IMG/VR virus record: IMGVR_UViG_3300044609_000656
Coordinates: 61,802-125,801 of that record
From: a virus
DNA: 64,000 bases
Reading direction: 5' to 3' (one strand)
The notes under the pieces were generated by a model that was not told where the DNA came from, did no database searches, and worked only from the letters and a program-made list of their open reading frames with translations. Position numbers and translations under genes: made by a program. Below, one piece after another: positions 6,983 to 15,756 of this stretch. Numbering within the stretch: position 1 is the first letter of the stretch; every line of letters starts with the position of its first letter.

Positions 6983-7738
6983 ATGGCAAGAAAGAGAAGA
7001 CCCGATTTACAACCAATTGGTGTTGGCATGACTGCTAAGCAAATGAAAAGAAGAAAACCAATTAATATGGATTTTCTTCTTGATATTGAACCTCTCAACG
7101 ATAATCAATCTAAATTGTTTGAGACGTTTGATAATGATAAGAATTTAGTTGCATATGGTGCCGCTGGAACTGGAAAGACATTCATCACTTTTTATAACGC
7201 TTTGAAGGATGTTCTTGATGAATCAACACCGTATGAAAAAATTTATATCGTAAGATCTCTTGTTGCCACTAGAGAAATCGGATTCCTTCCTGGTACACAT
7301 GAGGATAAAGCAGATATCTATCAGATTCCATACAAGAACATGGTCAAATACATGTTCCAGATGGCAACAGATGCTGATTTTGAAATGCTTTATGGCAACC
7401 TAAAGACTCAGGGCACGGTTAGTTTTTGGTCTACTTCATTCCTTAGAGGAACTACGTTAGACAAAGCAATTATTATTGTAGATGAATTCCAAAACTTGAA
7501 TTTCCATGAACTTGATAGTATAATTACAAGGTCTGGTGAGAATACTAAAATTTGTTTCTGTGGTGATGCAACTCAATCCGACTTGCAAAAAACCAATGAA
7601 AGAAATGGTATTATTGACTTTATGAAAATTCTTAGAGTTATGCCTTCGTTTGATATTGTTGAGTTTGGTCTTGAGGATATCGTTCGTTCTGGTCTCTGTA
7701 AAGAATACTTAATTGCAAAACACGAATTGGGATTTTGA
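6983..7738 (+). CDS. phoH: PhoH-like P-loop ATPase
   Basis: 251 residues from the ATG at 6983. The Walker A motif is GAAGTGKT (59-66), and AIIIVDEFQN is the Walker B region. The body matches the PhoH family common in cyanophages. It is an ATPase possibly acting on RNA; its phage role is unsettled despite the 'phosphate-starvation' name. No convincing pho box was found upstream. The stop overlaps the start of the exonuclease gene. Confidence 0.92.
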   Translation: MARKRRPDLQPIGVGMTAKQMKRRKPINMDFLLDIEPLNDNQSKLFETFDNDKNLVAYGAAGTGKTFITFYNALKDVLDESTPYEKIYIVRSLVATREIGFLPGTHEDKADIYQIPYKNMVKYMFQMATDADFEMLYGNLKTQGTVSFWSTSFLRGTTLDKAIIIVDEFQNLNFHELDSIITRSGENTKICFCGDATQSDLQKTNERNGIIDFMKILRVMPSFDIVEFGLEDIVRSGLCKEYLIAKHELGF

Positions 7739-8415
7739 TGTTTAATCACGTTGATTTGAAACTCCCTCAACTTAAGAGGGAGACTATAGATGGTGTTCGA
7801 TATTATTTTGTTCCTGAAGAGAACGAACTATTAAAACTAGTCTCTATCACTTCTGTTACTAGTCACAAAAATCGCCAGTTCTTTGCGGACTGGCGTAAAA
7901 AAATTGGTGCAGAGAAGGCAGATAAAATTACACGACAAGCAACAAGTCGTGGAACTGACATGCACCTTTTGACAGAGCATCATCTCAAAAACGAAGAACT
8001 TCCAAAGGTTCAACCACTGTCGGAATTTTTATTCAAAATTGCACAACCAGATCTAAATCGAATAAATAATATTCATGCACTTGAAGGTTCAATGTACAGC
8101 AAGGTTCTAGGAATTGCTGGAACTGTAGACTGTATCGCTGAGTTTGATGGGGAACTTGCCATCATTGATTTCAAGACATCAAAAAAACCTAAACCAGTAG
8201 AGTGGATTGAACATTATTTTGTACAGTGTATGGCGTATGGATGTATGCTGTACGAATTGACAGGACTACAAGTAAAAAAACTTGTCATTATTATGGCATG
8301 TGAAAATGGAGAATGCGTTGTTTATGAAGAATACGACAAAACAAAATACATTAAACTACTCATGGAATACACTAGAGAGTTTCTTAACTACAAATTGGAA
8401 AGCTATGCCAGTTAA
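7738..8415 (+). CDS. PD-(D/E)XK exonuclease, RecB/MGME1-like
   Basis: 225 residues from the ATG at 7738. Visible motifs are SRGTDMHLLTEHHL, GIAGTVDCIAEFDGELAIIDFKTSKK (Asp of motif II, then the D-F-K of motif III) and QCMAYGCMLYEL (the QxxxY motif of RecB-type nucleases). It should degrade single-stranded or broken DNA with Mg2+. Lying between phoH and gp33/gp59/gp32, it belongs to the replication-recombination block. Confidence 0.8.
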   Translation: MFNHVDLKLPQLKRETIDGVRYYFVPEENELLKLVSITSVTSHKNRQFFADWRKKIGAEKADKITRQATSRGTDMHLLTEHHLKNEELPKVQPLSEFLFKIAQPDLNRINNIHALEGSMYSKVLGIAGTVDCIAEFDGELAIIDFKTSKKPKPVEWIEHYFVQCMAYGCMLYELTGLQVKKLVIIMACENGECVVYEEYDKTKYIKLLMEYTREFLNYKLESYAS

Positions 8416-8674
8416 ACTAGAAGACGAGTTTGAAAGGGTATTAGAGAAGAAGTTTTTTTGCCCGACAAAATTTGCTCAAGAGATTGAGGTTCTAGTTAAA
8501 AATAACAAAGATATGAATTATATTGATGCTATTATTCATTTCTGTGAAAAGAATAGTATTGATTTAGAATCAGTTCCGAAACTTATATCAAAACCTTTAA
8601 AGGAAAAGATTAAGTATGATGCGATGGAATTAAACTTCTTAAAGAGGACTTCTAGAGCAAAATTGGTTTTTTGA
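8405..8674 (+). CDS. gp33: Late-transcription co-activator gp33
   Basis: 89 residues from the ATG at 8405, overlapping the exonuclease end by 11 bases. The segment NYIDAIIHFCEKNSIDLE, followed by KLISKPLKEKIK and the ending KRTSRAKLVF, matches the cyanophage gp33 pattern. In T4, gp33 bridges RNA polymerase and the sliding clamp to activate late promoters. Its presence fits the ATAAATA motifs seen before structural genes. Confidence 0.8.
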   Translation: MPVKLEDEFERVLEKKFFCPTKFAQEIEVLVKNNKDMNYIDAIIHFCEKNSIDLESVPKLISKPLKEKIKYDAMELNFLKRTSRAKLVF

Positions 8675-8734
8675 TTCAAAAAAAGTCGAAAAAAACATCG
8701 CGGGGAAAATTTTGAAAACCCCCCTTCTAAAATT

Positions 8735-9322
8735 ATGACTCCGTTTGACGTATATAAGACATATCTTTCGTTAAAAAATCACTTTACAAAAGATAATTAC
8801 GATTATCATAAGTATTGTGGTAAAACTCGTGCCTCTTTGCAATCCTTTTATAAAAGGAAGGATAGATATTGGTTTGAGAAGTTAGGTAGGCAAAAAAATG
8901 ATAAAGAGATTATTGATTTTTTTGTTGCTAATTTTGTTTCCTCTGGAGACGCAGATTCTCTTTGGATTGGTCAAATAATTAGAGAAGGTGAATCTGTGTA
9001 TAACAATTGGAAGAAGAAAAAAGAGTCTTTGGCATATATCTTTAAAGAAGAGACTACCGATTTGTTTACAGAGCATAAGTTTAAAGAAGTTTTTGATTGC
9101 TCAAAGGGACATCCACCTTTACTTAAAAAATTCTTAAATGGCAAAATTAGCATAGAAACTATGGTCATATATGACAGAATATTTCTCTTTGGGAATGATT
9201 TTGATAAAAAATTGATAGATCCAGTTTGGCAATTGGTCTCAAAAAATATCAAAAAATACAATTCCTTCCTAAATATTGATATATTCAAGTATAAGAAAAT
9301 TTTAAAGGAGTGTGTATTATGA
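8735..9322 (+). CDS. gp59: Loader of gp41 DNA helicase, gp59
   Basis: 195 residues, close to T4 gp59 (217). Recognised by MTPFDVYKTYLSLKNHF, YHKYCGKTRAS, YKRKDRYWFEKL, CSKGHPPLLKKFLNGKIS and the ending YKKILKECVL. gp59 binds forked DNA and gp32 and loads the replicative helicase. About 60 bases before the start contain GGGG and CCCC runs of unclear meaning. The stop overlaps the next start (ATGA). Confidence 0.88.
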   Translation: MTPFDVYKTYLSLKNHFTKDNYDYHKYCGKTRASLQSFYKRKDRYWFEKLGRQKNDKEIIDFFVANFVSSGDADSLWIGQIIREGESVYNNWKKKKESLAYIFKEETTDLFTEHKFKEVFDCSKGHPPLLKKFLNGKISIETMVIYDRIFLFGNDFDKKLIDPVWQLVSKNIKKYNSFLNIDIFKYKKILKECVL

Positions 9323-9657
9323 GTTTTTTTGATTCTGAAGTTGTTCGCTCCGAAATTGCACATATTAACGAACTTCAGGAAAAACTATACGATAATATGT
9401 TCAAGTTTTTTAAGATGGATAGGGAAGGAAAACTTGAACATGTAAATGTACTCCAAGATTTGCTTGAGAAGCAAAAAGTATTATATACAAGATTGTCTCT
9501 GTCGGATGATCCAGAGGCAAAAAAGATGAAGGAAAATATATCTAAATCTGCAATGGCAATGGGACTTCCAGAAGGAATGGACATGAATATTATTTTTTCA
9601 AATATGGAAAAACTGATTCAACAAATGAAGGATCAGGTCAACAAAACAGAGGGTTGA
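9319..9657 (+). CDS. DUF1825 family protein
   Basis: 112 residues. The start MSFFDSEVVRSEIAHINELQ and the later LLEKQKVLYTRLSLSDDPEAK match DUF1825, found in cyanobacteria and cyanophages. It is helical and probably oligomeric, with no known function. It lies between gp59 and gp32, and the gp32 promoter starts at its stop codon. Confidence 0.85.
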   Translation: MSFFDSEVVRSEIAHINELQEKLYDNMFKFFKMDREGKLEHVNVLQDLLEKQKVLYTRLSLSDDPEAKKMKENISKSAMAMGLPEGMDMNIIFSNMEKLIQQMKDQVNKTEG

Positions 9658-9682
9658 CGCACTAGGGGACTTGCACTATACT
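9654..9682 (+). promoter_or_regulatory. gp32 promoter (TTGACG-17-TATACT)
   Basis: TTGACG at 9654-9659 and TATACT at 9677-9682 with a 17-base spacer, overlapping the DUF1825 stop codon. The predicted start near 9689 gives a leader of about 60 bases before gp32. Confidence 0.75.
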
Positions 9683-9715
9683 GGTAAGTGTCCACCGCAA
9701 GTCCCCAAAGGACAC
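9665..9715 (+). promoter_or_regulatory. Structured gp32 leader with two alternative inverted repeats
   Basis: GGGGACTTGC (9665-9674) and GCAAGTCCCC (9697-9706) are perfect ten-base complements. GTGTCC (9688-9693) and GGACAC (9710-9715) are a second perfect pair enclosing the right arm of the first. The second pair starts 63 bases before the gp32 ATG. T4 gp32 represses its own mRNA through a leader pseudoknot at a similar distance, so a comparable control is plausible. Confidence 0.55.
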
Positions 9716-9750
9716 ACACAAGCCGAATCTCAAAAATACGAGGTAATCTA

Positions 9751-10698
9751 ATGTCTTTCGCAGATCTTAAAAAGCAATCTTCGCTTGGTTCTCTTACTCA
9801 AAAGTTGGTAAAAGAAGTTGAGAAGATGAACACAAGTTCTAATGGTGCAGATGAGCGCCTTTGGAAACCAGAAATGGACAAAACTGGTAATGGTTATGCA
9901 GTTATTCGTTTTCTCCCTGCTCCTGAAGGAGAAGACCTTCCTTGGGTAAAAATGTACTCCCACGGATTCCAAGGTCCTGGTGGTTGGTATATTGAAAACT
10001 CCCTGACTACTATTGGACAAAAGGATCCAGTGTCCGAATATAATCGTGGACTTTGGAATAGCGGTAACGAAAAGGATAAGGAAACTGTCCGTAAGCAGAA
10101 GCGTAAACTGTCTTATTATTCTAACATCTATATTGTAAAGGACCCCACAAATCCTGCGAATGAGGGTAAAGTATTCCTCTTCAAATATGGTGCTAAAATC
10201 TTTGATAAGGTAATGGCAGCAATGCAACCTGAGTTTGAAGATGAAGAACCCATCAATCCCTTTGACTTCTGGCAGGGTGCGAACTTCAAACTGAAGATTC
10301 GTAAGGTTGATGGTTATTGGAACTATGATAAGTCCGAGTTTGATCGTCAAGCACCTCTTCTTGAAGACGATGATGCTCTAGAGGGTGTATGGAAGAAAGA
10401 ATATTCTCTACAAACTTTGGTTTCTCCTTCTGAGTTTAAAACTTTTGAAGAACTTCAAAAACGTCTTGACTATGTTCTTGGTAAGAAGGGAACTCCTAAG
10501 TATCAAGATTCTGATGAATATGAAGAGGAAGATACCACTCGTGGTTCCTTCAAACCAGACTTCGGTTCACGTCAAACTCAAGAGAGTCAACTTCCAGAAG
10601 AGTTGAGTTCTCAACTTGAATCGTTGACTTCTTCATCTTCTTCTAATGATGAGGATGATGACGCCCTTAGTTACTTCCAGCGCCTTGCTGAAAGTTGA
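9751..10698 (+). CDS. gp32: Single-stranded DNA-binding protein gp32
   Basis: 315 residues from the ATG at 9751 (MSFADLKKQSSLGSL). Seen are the basic N-terminal LAST-like region, an OB-fold core (YAVIRFLPAPEGEDLPWVKM, GGWYIENSLTT) and a long acidic, Ser-rich C-terminus ending DDDALSYFQRLAES that would contact other replication proteins. The zinc-finger Cys/His set of T4 gp32 is not evident. It ends the plus-strand block; gp53 converges from the minus strand eight bases later. Confidence 0.92.
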   Translation: MSFADLKKQSSLGSLTQKLVKEVEKMNTSSNGADERLWKPEMDKTGNGYAVIRFLPAPEGEDLPWVKMYSHGFQGPGGWYIENSLTTIGQKDPVSEYNRGLWNSGNEKDKETVRKQKRKLSYYSNIYIVKDPTNPANEGKVFLFKYGAKIFDKVMAAMQPEFEDEEPINPFDFWQGANFKLKIRKVDGYWNYDKSEFDRQAPLLEDDDALEGVWKKEYSLQTLVSPSEFKTFEELQKRLDYVLGKKGTPKYQDSDEYEEEDTTRGSFKPDFGSRQTQESQLPEELSSQLESLTSSSSSNDEDDDALSYFQRLAES

Positions 10699-10706
10699 TT
10701 AAGTAG

Positions 10707-13088
10707 TTATTCATATAAACGAGGATTATCTCCTCTCTTAATGGTTCTGGACACATACTGTTCAGAACCTTCTTTATATTCCATAATACCTTCAATATCA
10801 TCTAAAACTATACTTAAAAATTCTGGTTTTAGAATGTAAATATTTCTTTTTTTGTTTTCGAGGTTTTCTTCATACTGATAATTTGTTACAGGAACACAAG
10901 ATTCTTTACCAACTATCTCTAATAGTTCTCCTGCTCTGGTGTCGAAATAAACAGTTCCATAAGTAAGTCTCTTTCTCCAGTTGAATCCATCATACTTCCA
11001 TTCTTGTCCACTTCTTTCAAAAATTTCATTAACTTGAGGTTCATATAGATTCCCAGGTTTACTAAAAATTAAATCTGGAGGAGAATTGTATCCTCTTCCT
11101 GGATTTGTTAATGTTATTTCTTTAACCTCACCAGATTCTGTTTTTACAACTGCTTTTGCTGTAATTGGTGGCAATGGATTTTCAATTACAGCAGTTGGAG
11201 GGGTTCTGTAGTTATAACCACGGTCTACCATAATGACTTCATCAACACCACCATTTTTAATTAAAACATAACCAGTTGCTGTTCTGTGTGGAATTGGTGA
11301 TTGAATAAAAATGTTCGGTGGATTACTTGTAGTGTATCCTGCTCCAGCTTTTGTAACCGTGATATTGACAATTTTTTCTGTTGTTGTAGTTCCAACACCC
11401 ACAGTTGCAGTTGCTGTTGCAGTAATGTCTGTACTATAACGGTATAATTTTCTATTACTAGAACCACCAACGATGAATAGTGTCTCTGTTGGATTAGCAT
11501 ACGCATCCATAGGAATTGTGTCACCACTATCCGTTTGAATATTACGAGAACCTAGTAGTGTAAAACTATCTAAATCCCAATTTGCACCTAATTCTAATAC
11601 GTGCATTTGTTTTGTATCTGTTCCAGAGACATATAATTTTGTTCCATCGTCTTTAAACGCAAAACCACGTACAGAAGTTTCTCCAGTTAATGATTGTATG
11701 TTAACTTGTTGTGTTGGTAATGGTTTTAATGTTGTAATATTCCAGTCTACAAGTAATTCGTATTTTTTGATTGTATCTGGATCTTGAGTTTCAATAATAT
11801 ACAAGTAAAACCCATCATCCTGCATTCTAATTCCTGATGATGTGGGCATACTAATCGCACCAGCTACAGTTGCTGTGCTTATATCCCAATCTGTTGATAA
11901 ATCATATTGTGCAATTTTAAAACCAGATCCAGTTAAACCAGAGACATACATTCTCGATCCATCTGGTTTAAATTCAATACCAGTTAGATATATGAAGGAT
12001 ACTCCACCAAAATTTAGAGTTCGAGTTGCAATCTTAGTCCCACTTGCTATATTGTAAGGTGATGATAATTCATAATGCTCAATAACTCCACTAGTATAAG
12101 TATTTGCTCCGTGACATGTGTATATTCTTACACCTAGAGCATCCATAAAGAATCCTTCAAATCCATCTTCTACTGTAAAGTTTGAATCGGTAATAAACAA
12201 TGCACTACTGATAACATCTGGAGGTGGATCTATTGTAACTATTGGTGTAAAAGTATATCCATCTCCAGGATTACTAATCGTTATAGATCTTATAGTTCCT
12301 CCAGCACCAATAACAGGTGTTAATGTTGCTGTAATTGTAGGTGGTGGAGGACTAAATGTAATTTGTGGTTGGAACGTATAACCAGTTCCATTATCAATAA
12401 TTGTAATTAAACCAACTTCTCTATCATCTGGTGGATTATTAAGTTCTACAGATATTGTACCTTTTCTTGGATTTGGTGGTGGAGTAATTGTTACAGATCC
12501 AATTCCAGTATATCCTGCCCCAGGATTTGTAATCGCTAGTTGAGTAACTGTTCCTGAGACTGCATCAACCGATGCTGATCCTGCTGCAAAAATACCAGGA
12601 ATAACCGATGGTAATTGAACGTTAGGGTCTAGCTCTATTTCATATTCTGGTGCTTTGAAAAATCCTTCATTGACTTCTTTTCCACCTTCTACAATTATGT
12701 ACCCTTCTCTTGTCCTAACCTCAGAAGTTTCATAATGATGAATTCCAGAATATAAATTTTCGTAACTTCCGTATTTTTGTAGAACATAGTCATTGAATGC
12801 ATATTGTGTCTTTGGCCACTCATCATAAACATTATTGACGTTATTCGCCAATAAAACTAACCAATCTAATGTGGGGTCATTGTAAAATTTATCAGCTACT
12901 TGATCGGGTCTCTCTTCTCCAATTATAGTATACTTTTGAAAGTAGGAGACATTTTTAAAAATATCATCTCTTATTTTTGCTCTTTTGAACAAATTCTTGA
13001 CAGTAGTATAATCTGATAGAGAATTTTTATTTAATCCTCTAGAAATGTATTCAAAATTAGGTACTTTTTTAAAATATTCTTGCGTCAT
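10707..13088 (-). CDS. gp53: Baseplate wedge protein gp53 with large beta-propeller insertion
   Basis: 793 residues against about 200 in T4. The first ~150 residues are gp53 (YFQKYTIIGEERPDQVADKFY, DWLVLLANNVNNVYDEWP), and the last ~90 give its C-terminus (QEWKYDGFNWRKRL, NIYILKPEFLSIVLDDI). Between them are several 'NPGxGYT...ITPPP' repeats and a repeat domain with FKPDGSRMYVSG, YDLSTDWDIS and FKDDGTKLYVSG, the pattern of a phage-type beta-propeller. The insert probably sits on the baseplate surface. It is the last gene of the minus-strand operon gp4-unknown-gp48-gp53. Confidence 0.85.
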   Translation of the reverse strand: MTQEYFKKVPNFEYISRGLNKNSLSDYTTVKNLFKRAKIRDDIFKNVSYFQKYTIIGEERPDQVADKFYNDPTLDWLVLLANNVNNVYDEWPKTQYAFNDYVLQKYGSYENLYSGIHHYETSEVRTREGYIIVEGGKEVNEGFFKAPEYEIELDPNVQLPSVIPGIFAAGSASVDAVSGTVTQLAITNPGAGYTGIGSVTITPPPNPRKGTISVELNNPPDDREVGLITIIDNGTGYTFQPQITFSPPPPTITATLTPVIGAGGTIRSITISNPGDGYTFTPIVTIDPPPDVISSALFITDSNFTVEDGFEGFFMDALGVRIYTCHGANTYTSGVIEHYELSSPYNIASGTKIATRTLNFGGVSFIYLTGIEFKPDGSRMYVSGLTGSGFKIAQYDLSTDWDISTATVAGAISMPTSSGIRMQDDGFYLYIIETQDPDTIKKYELLVDWNITTLKPLPTQQVNIQSLTGETSVRGFAFKDDGTKLYVSGTDTKQMHVLELGANWDLDSFTLLGSRNIQTDSGDTIPMDAYANPTETLFIVGGSSNRKLYRYSTDITATATATVGVGTTTTEKIVNITVTKAGAGYTTSNPPNIFIQSPIPHRTATGYVLIKNGGVDEVIMVDRGYNYRTPPTAVIENPLPPITAKAVVKTESGEVKEITLTNPGRGYNSPPDLIFSKPGNLYEPQVNEIFERSGQEWKYDGFNWRKRLTYGTVYFDTRAGELLEIVGKESCVPVTNYQYEENLENKKRNIYILKPEFLSIVLDDIEGIMEYKEGSEQYVSRTIKRGDNPRLYE

Positions 13089-13092
13089 CTTA

Positions 13093-14622
13093 TCAATATC
13101 CTATTGGGTGGTTGTCTGATTCGTTATAGTCTTTAGCATAAATTGGTTCTAGCTCCATGAATTGTAAATTCACAGTATAAGAAACCATACCACCGTCTTT
13201 AAAAGACATGTAACTTCCATCTGGTGTGTAATCAACATTACATGCCTGTAATGCACAATCTTTTATCTTACCTATACCAGAATGTTGTTTTCCACTTCCT
13301 CCATGATAAAACTCTATCCCAAAAACTCTTGGTGCTTTTAAGAATAATTCTTTTTCTGAGGTTTGTGCTGCCATACTTGATTTAAAAAATCTTAATATTT
13401 GCTTCACTCTTATACTCTCGTCTTTTGACCTTGGAGTAAATCTAAATGAGAAATTAAATGATCTTAATTGAGGTCCTTGGAATAATAATTCTGTATTTGG
13501 GTTAAAAATTGCACCACCAATCTTAGGTAAAATTTGAACACCTACTGCTTGTTCGGTAAAGTATGCAATGATTGCTTTTTCAATATCTGTATTTGCACTT
13601 TTCATTTTATCAACAACATTTCCAATCTGACCAACAAATCCATCCATACCATCACGTATTCCACCAATTGCTAATTGAGAACCAGCTATCTGAGCAGGAT
13701 TAAATGTTTCTTCATTCCATCCAACAGTATTGGCATCACTAATTCCAGTTTGTATTGGTAATTTAACACTATTACCAGTTGCAGTATTTGCTCTTGAATT
13801 AAAAGATAGATTTTCTGAACTAAATGTTTTCTTCCCGTAATTTTTTTCAGTAAATTTAATATAATCCATATTAGGTGGAAAAGCTAATGGATACTCTATT
13901 GCACCTGCTCCTCCTGTTGCTGCTTGCCCAGAACCAGTTAAAGAATCTATGCTCACTACGGTAGACACCGCATCTGCTGCAGCAGATCTGTTTCCAACTA
14001 CACTACCAGACCCACGAGCATCTGTTGTTTGTTGTTGAGGGTCTGGTGGAGTTCCACCTGGAGGTACTGTTCCATCTGGTTGAGTTGAATTACCTTGCTG
14101 TGGTGGTTGTTGCTGCTGTTGAGCACCTGTTGCAGAGGAACCTAAAACATTTGAATTGGTTGTTAATGATGGTGATTTGGAATTAGCAGAAGTTTGAGCT
14201 GTAGACATTTGTTGGGAAGTTAATTGTCTTCCAGTTCTATCTACAGAGTCTTGATTTATGGCAATTCTTGCCGACTGTGTAAAATTATTTGCAGTTGTGC
14301 CATTACGGTTTATTGCATCTACTAAAGGTTGTCCACCTAAAGTGTTTGCATATTCTGAAGGAATCCATCTATTATTTGGACCTAAAGTAGCTATTCTTTG
14401 ATTAGCATCTAGTGTGTTTGCAGCACCAAGAGGATTGAATGTCTGCAATACGACTATTGTTTCTCTGGTTGATGGAACATAAACTACTCTATAATTTTGA
14501 TTTGTGTCTAGTTGACCTTGATATTGTAATCTTTGAGTTCCGCCAATTATAACGTCAGAATTAGCTAGAGCTGGATTAGTATTCGATATGACTGAACCTG
14601 GTTGTCTTGTAGCTCTAGACAT
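13093..14622 (-). CDS. gp48: Baseplate tail-tube cap gp48
   Basis: 509 residues. The C-terminal half has the gp48/tube-like signature: FTEQAVGVQILPKIGGAIFN, QGPQLRSFNFSFRFTPRS, VKQILRFFKSSMA, and a final SYTVNLQFMELEPIYAKDY. The N-terminal half is low-complexity, rich in Gln, Thr, Ser and Pro, and longer than in T4 (364 residues). In T4, gp48 caps the baseplate centre and starts the tail tube. Four bases separate it from gp53. Confidence 0.8.
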   Translation of the reverse strand: MSRATRQPGSVISNTNPALANSDVIIGGTQRLQYQGQLDTNQNYRVVYVPSTRETIVVLQTFNPLGAANTLDANQRIATLGPNNRWIPSEYANTLGGQPLVDAINRNGTTANNFTQSARIAINQDSVDRTGRQLTSQQMSTAQTSANSKSPSLTTNSNVLGSSATGAQQQQQPPQQGNSTQPDGTVPPGGTPPDPQQQTTDARGSGSVVGNRSAAADAVSTVVSIDSLTGSGQAATGGAGAIEYPLAFPPNMDYIKFTEKNYGKKTFSSENLSFNSRANTATGNSVKLPIQTGISDANTVGWNEETFNPAQIAGSQLAIGGIRDGMDGFVGQIGNVVDKMKSANTDIEKAIIAYFTEQAVGVQILPKIGGAIFNPNTELLFQGPQLRSFNFSFRFTPRSKDESIRVKQILRFFKSSMAAQTSEKELFLKAPRVFGIEFYHGGSGKQHSGIGKIKDCALQACNVDYTPDGSYMSFKDGGMVSYTVNLQFMELEPIYAKDYNESDNHPIGY

Positions 14623-14624
14623 TT

Positions 14625-15272
14625 TTACTTTCCTTTAAAATCCTGATCGTTTTGACCATAACTTTTATATATTCTTGATCCCCGCAACATATTCCTAAAA
14701 GATTTGTTAGTTTGTTTCCAAATATCTTCTAACATTAAATCTTTTTGCTCACCTTTTGTAATAGAAACAAATCCTTCTATAGGTAAGTTGGCGGCGACAG
14801 TCCACTCATTAAATGCAATATCTAAAAGTAGTCCATCAATTTGACTTATTATATATTTAGATATTGAACTATAAGGTAATGTTAATTTTCCATCTTTTAG
14901 ATTGTCAAGAACCATCTTTCTTTTGATTGGGTGAATGTAATGTAAATTACATCCCATAAAAGATTTTCCATCAAAAGATATTACATATACTAAAGGAAAT
15001 GGATCAAATACCTTAACATCTTTTTTAAATGGTGGGTTATATTCAAACATATAAATGTGACCTTGACGAGGAACTCTTCTTAATAAATTTTCGTCTTGAT
15101 CTTCAGGGTCTTCCTGAGCAGAATCTCTTCTCTCATCTAGAATAAATTTTTTGGGATTATTCAAATATTGTCTTGTTAATCTGCGAAATGCTCTTCTATA
15201 AAAGAAAGGTGATCTACCTTCTTCTACTTCTACTTCTTCTTTTAGTTCCTCAAAAAGAGTTTTTTTAGACAT
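14625..15272 (-). CDS. Conserved virion-assembly protein, unassigned
   Basis: 215 residues. The N-terminus is acidic then basic (FFYRRAFRRLTRQYL); the middle has GHIYMFEYNPPFKKDVKVFDPFPLVY and GCNLHYIHPIKRK. I recall similar proteins between gp4 and gp48 in other cyanophages, but not a secure T4 equivalent. Its place between head-completion and baseplate genes suggests a structural or assembly role. Its start overlaps the gp4 stop by one base. Confidence 0.6.
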   Translation of the reverse strand: MSKKTLFEELKEEVEVEEGRSPFFYRRAFRRLTRQYLNNPKKFILDERRDSAQEDPEDQDENLLRRVPRQGHIYMFEYNPPFKKDVKVFDPFPLVYVISFDGKSFMGCNLHYIHPIKRKMVLDNLKDGKLTLPYSSISKYIISQIDGLLLDIAFNEWTVAANLPIEGFVSITKGEQKDLMLEDIWKQTNKSFRNMLRGSRIYKSYGQNDQDFKGK

Positions 15273-15715
15273 TACTTGATTCCTAGTTCGTCTTCTGTAA
15301 TAATTTTAAACTCTAATCTTCGGTCTTTACACCATTCTTCTGCAGCTCTCCATTTTGCTTTATTTACTTCATATGTTTTTGCTTCGTAAATAAAAGATTT
15401 TGTAACCCTTGACTTTCTTGTTGGTGGAACTGTCTGTCTCTTTGGTTTCACTTCAACTACGTAAGTTTTAATATGTCCTGTCGATTCTTTTACTTTTATA
15501 ATAAAATCTGGAAAGTATCGATGAATTTTTTTATCTAATGGTGATATGTAAGGGATATAAAATTCTTCGCTTGCCCATTCAATTATATTTTCATTCAAAT
15601 CACACCAAGCACAAAATTTTCGTTCCCAACTGCTTCTGCAAATAATATTGTTGGGATTTCCTTTATATTTTTGGGGATAGGATGGTTTGTACTTGCTCTT
15701 TATACTTTCGTTCAT
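15272..15715 (-). CDS. gp4: Head completion protein gp4
   Basis: 147 residues, the T4 gp4 size. Signature segments are KYKGNPNNIICRSSWERKF, WASEEFYIPYISPLDKKIHR, YFPDFIIKV and VEVKPK. The E...PDF...EVK arrangement is nuclease-like, in line with the proposed TnsA/PD-(D/E)XK fold of this family. gp4 acts when filled heads are finished before tail joining. First gene of the minus-strand operon; the divergent interval 15716-15756 must hold promoters for both directions. Confidence 0.82.
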   Translation of the reverse strand: MNESIKSKYKPSYPQKYKGNPNNIICRSSWERKFCAWCDLNENIIEWASEEFYIPYISPLDKKIHRYFPDFIIKVKESTGHIKTYVVEVKPKRQTVPPTRKSRVTKSFIYEAKTYEVNKAKWRAAEEWCKDRRLEFKIITEDELGIK

Positions 15716-15756
15716 TAAGTGTACTACATATAATATAAACAGTTAACTTTATTTAG

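Noticed and set aside
8701-8725. GGGG/CCCC hairpin before gp59
   Set aside because: Inner bases (AAAA opposite AAAA) do not pair, so only four G-C pairs remain; too weak to call a terminator or operator.
9748-10350. Long minus-strand open frame opposite gp32
   Set aside because: It is antisense to a certain gene, has no family features and no ribosome binding site of note.
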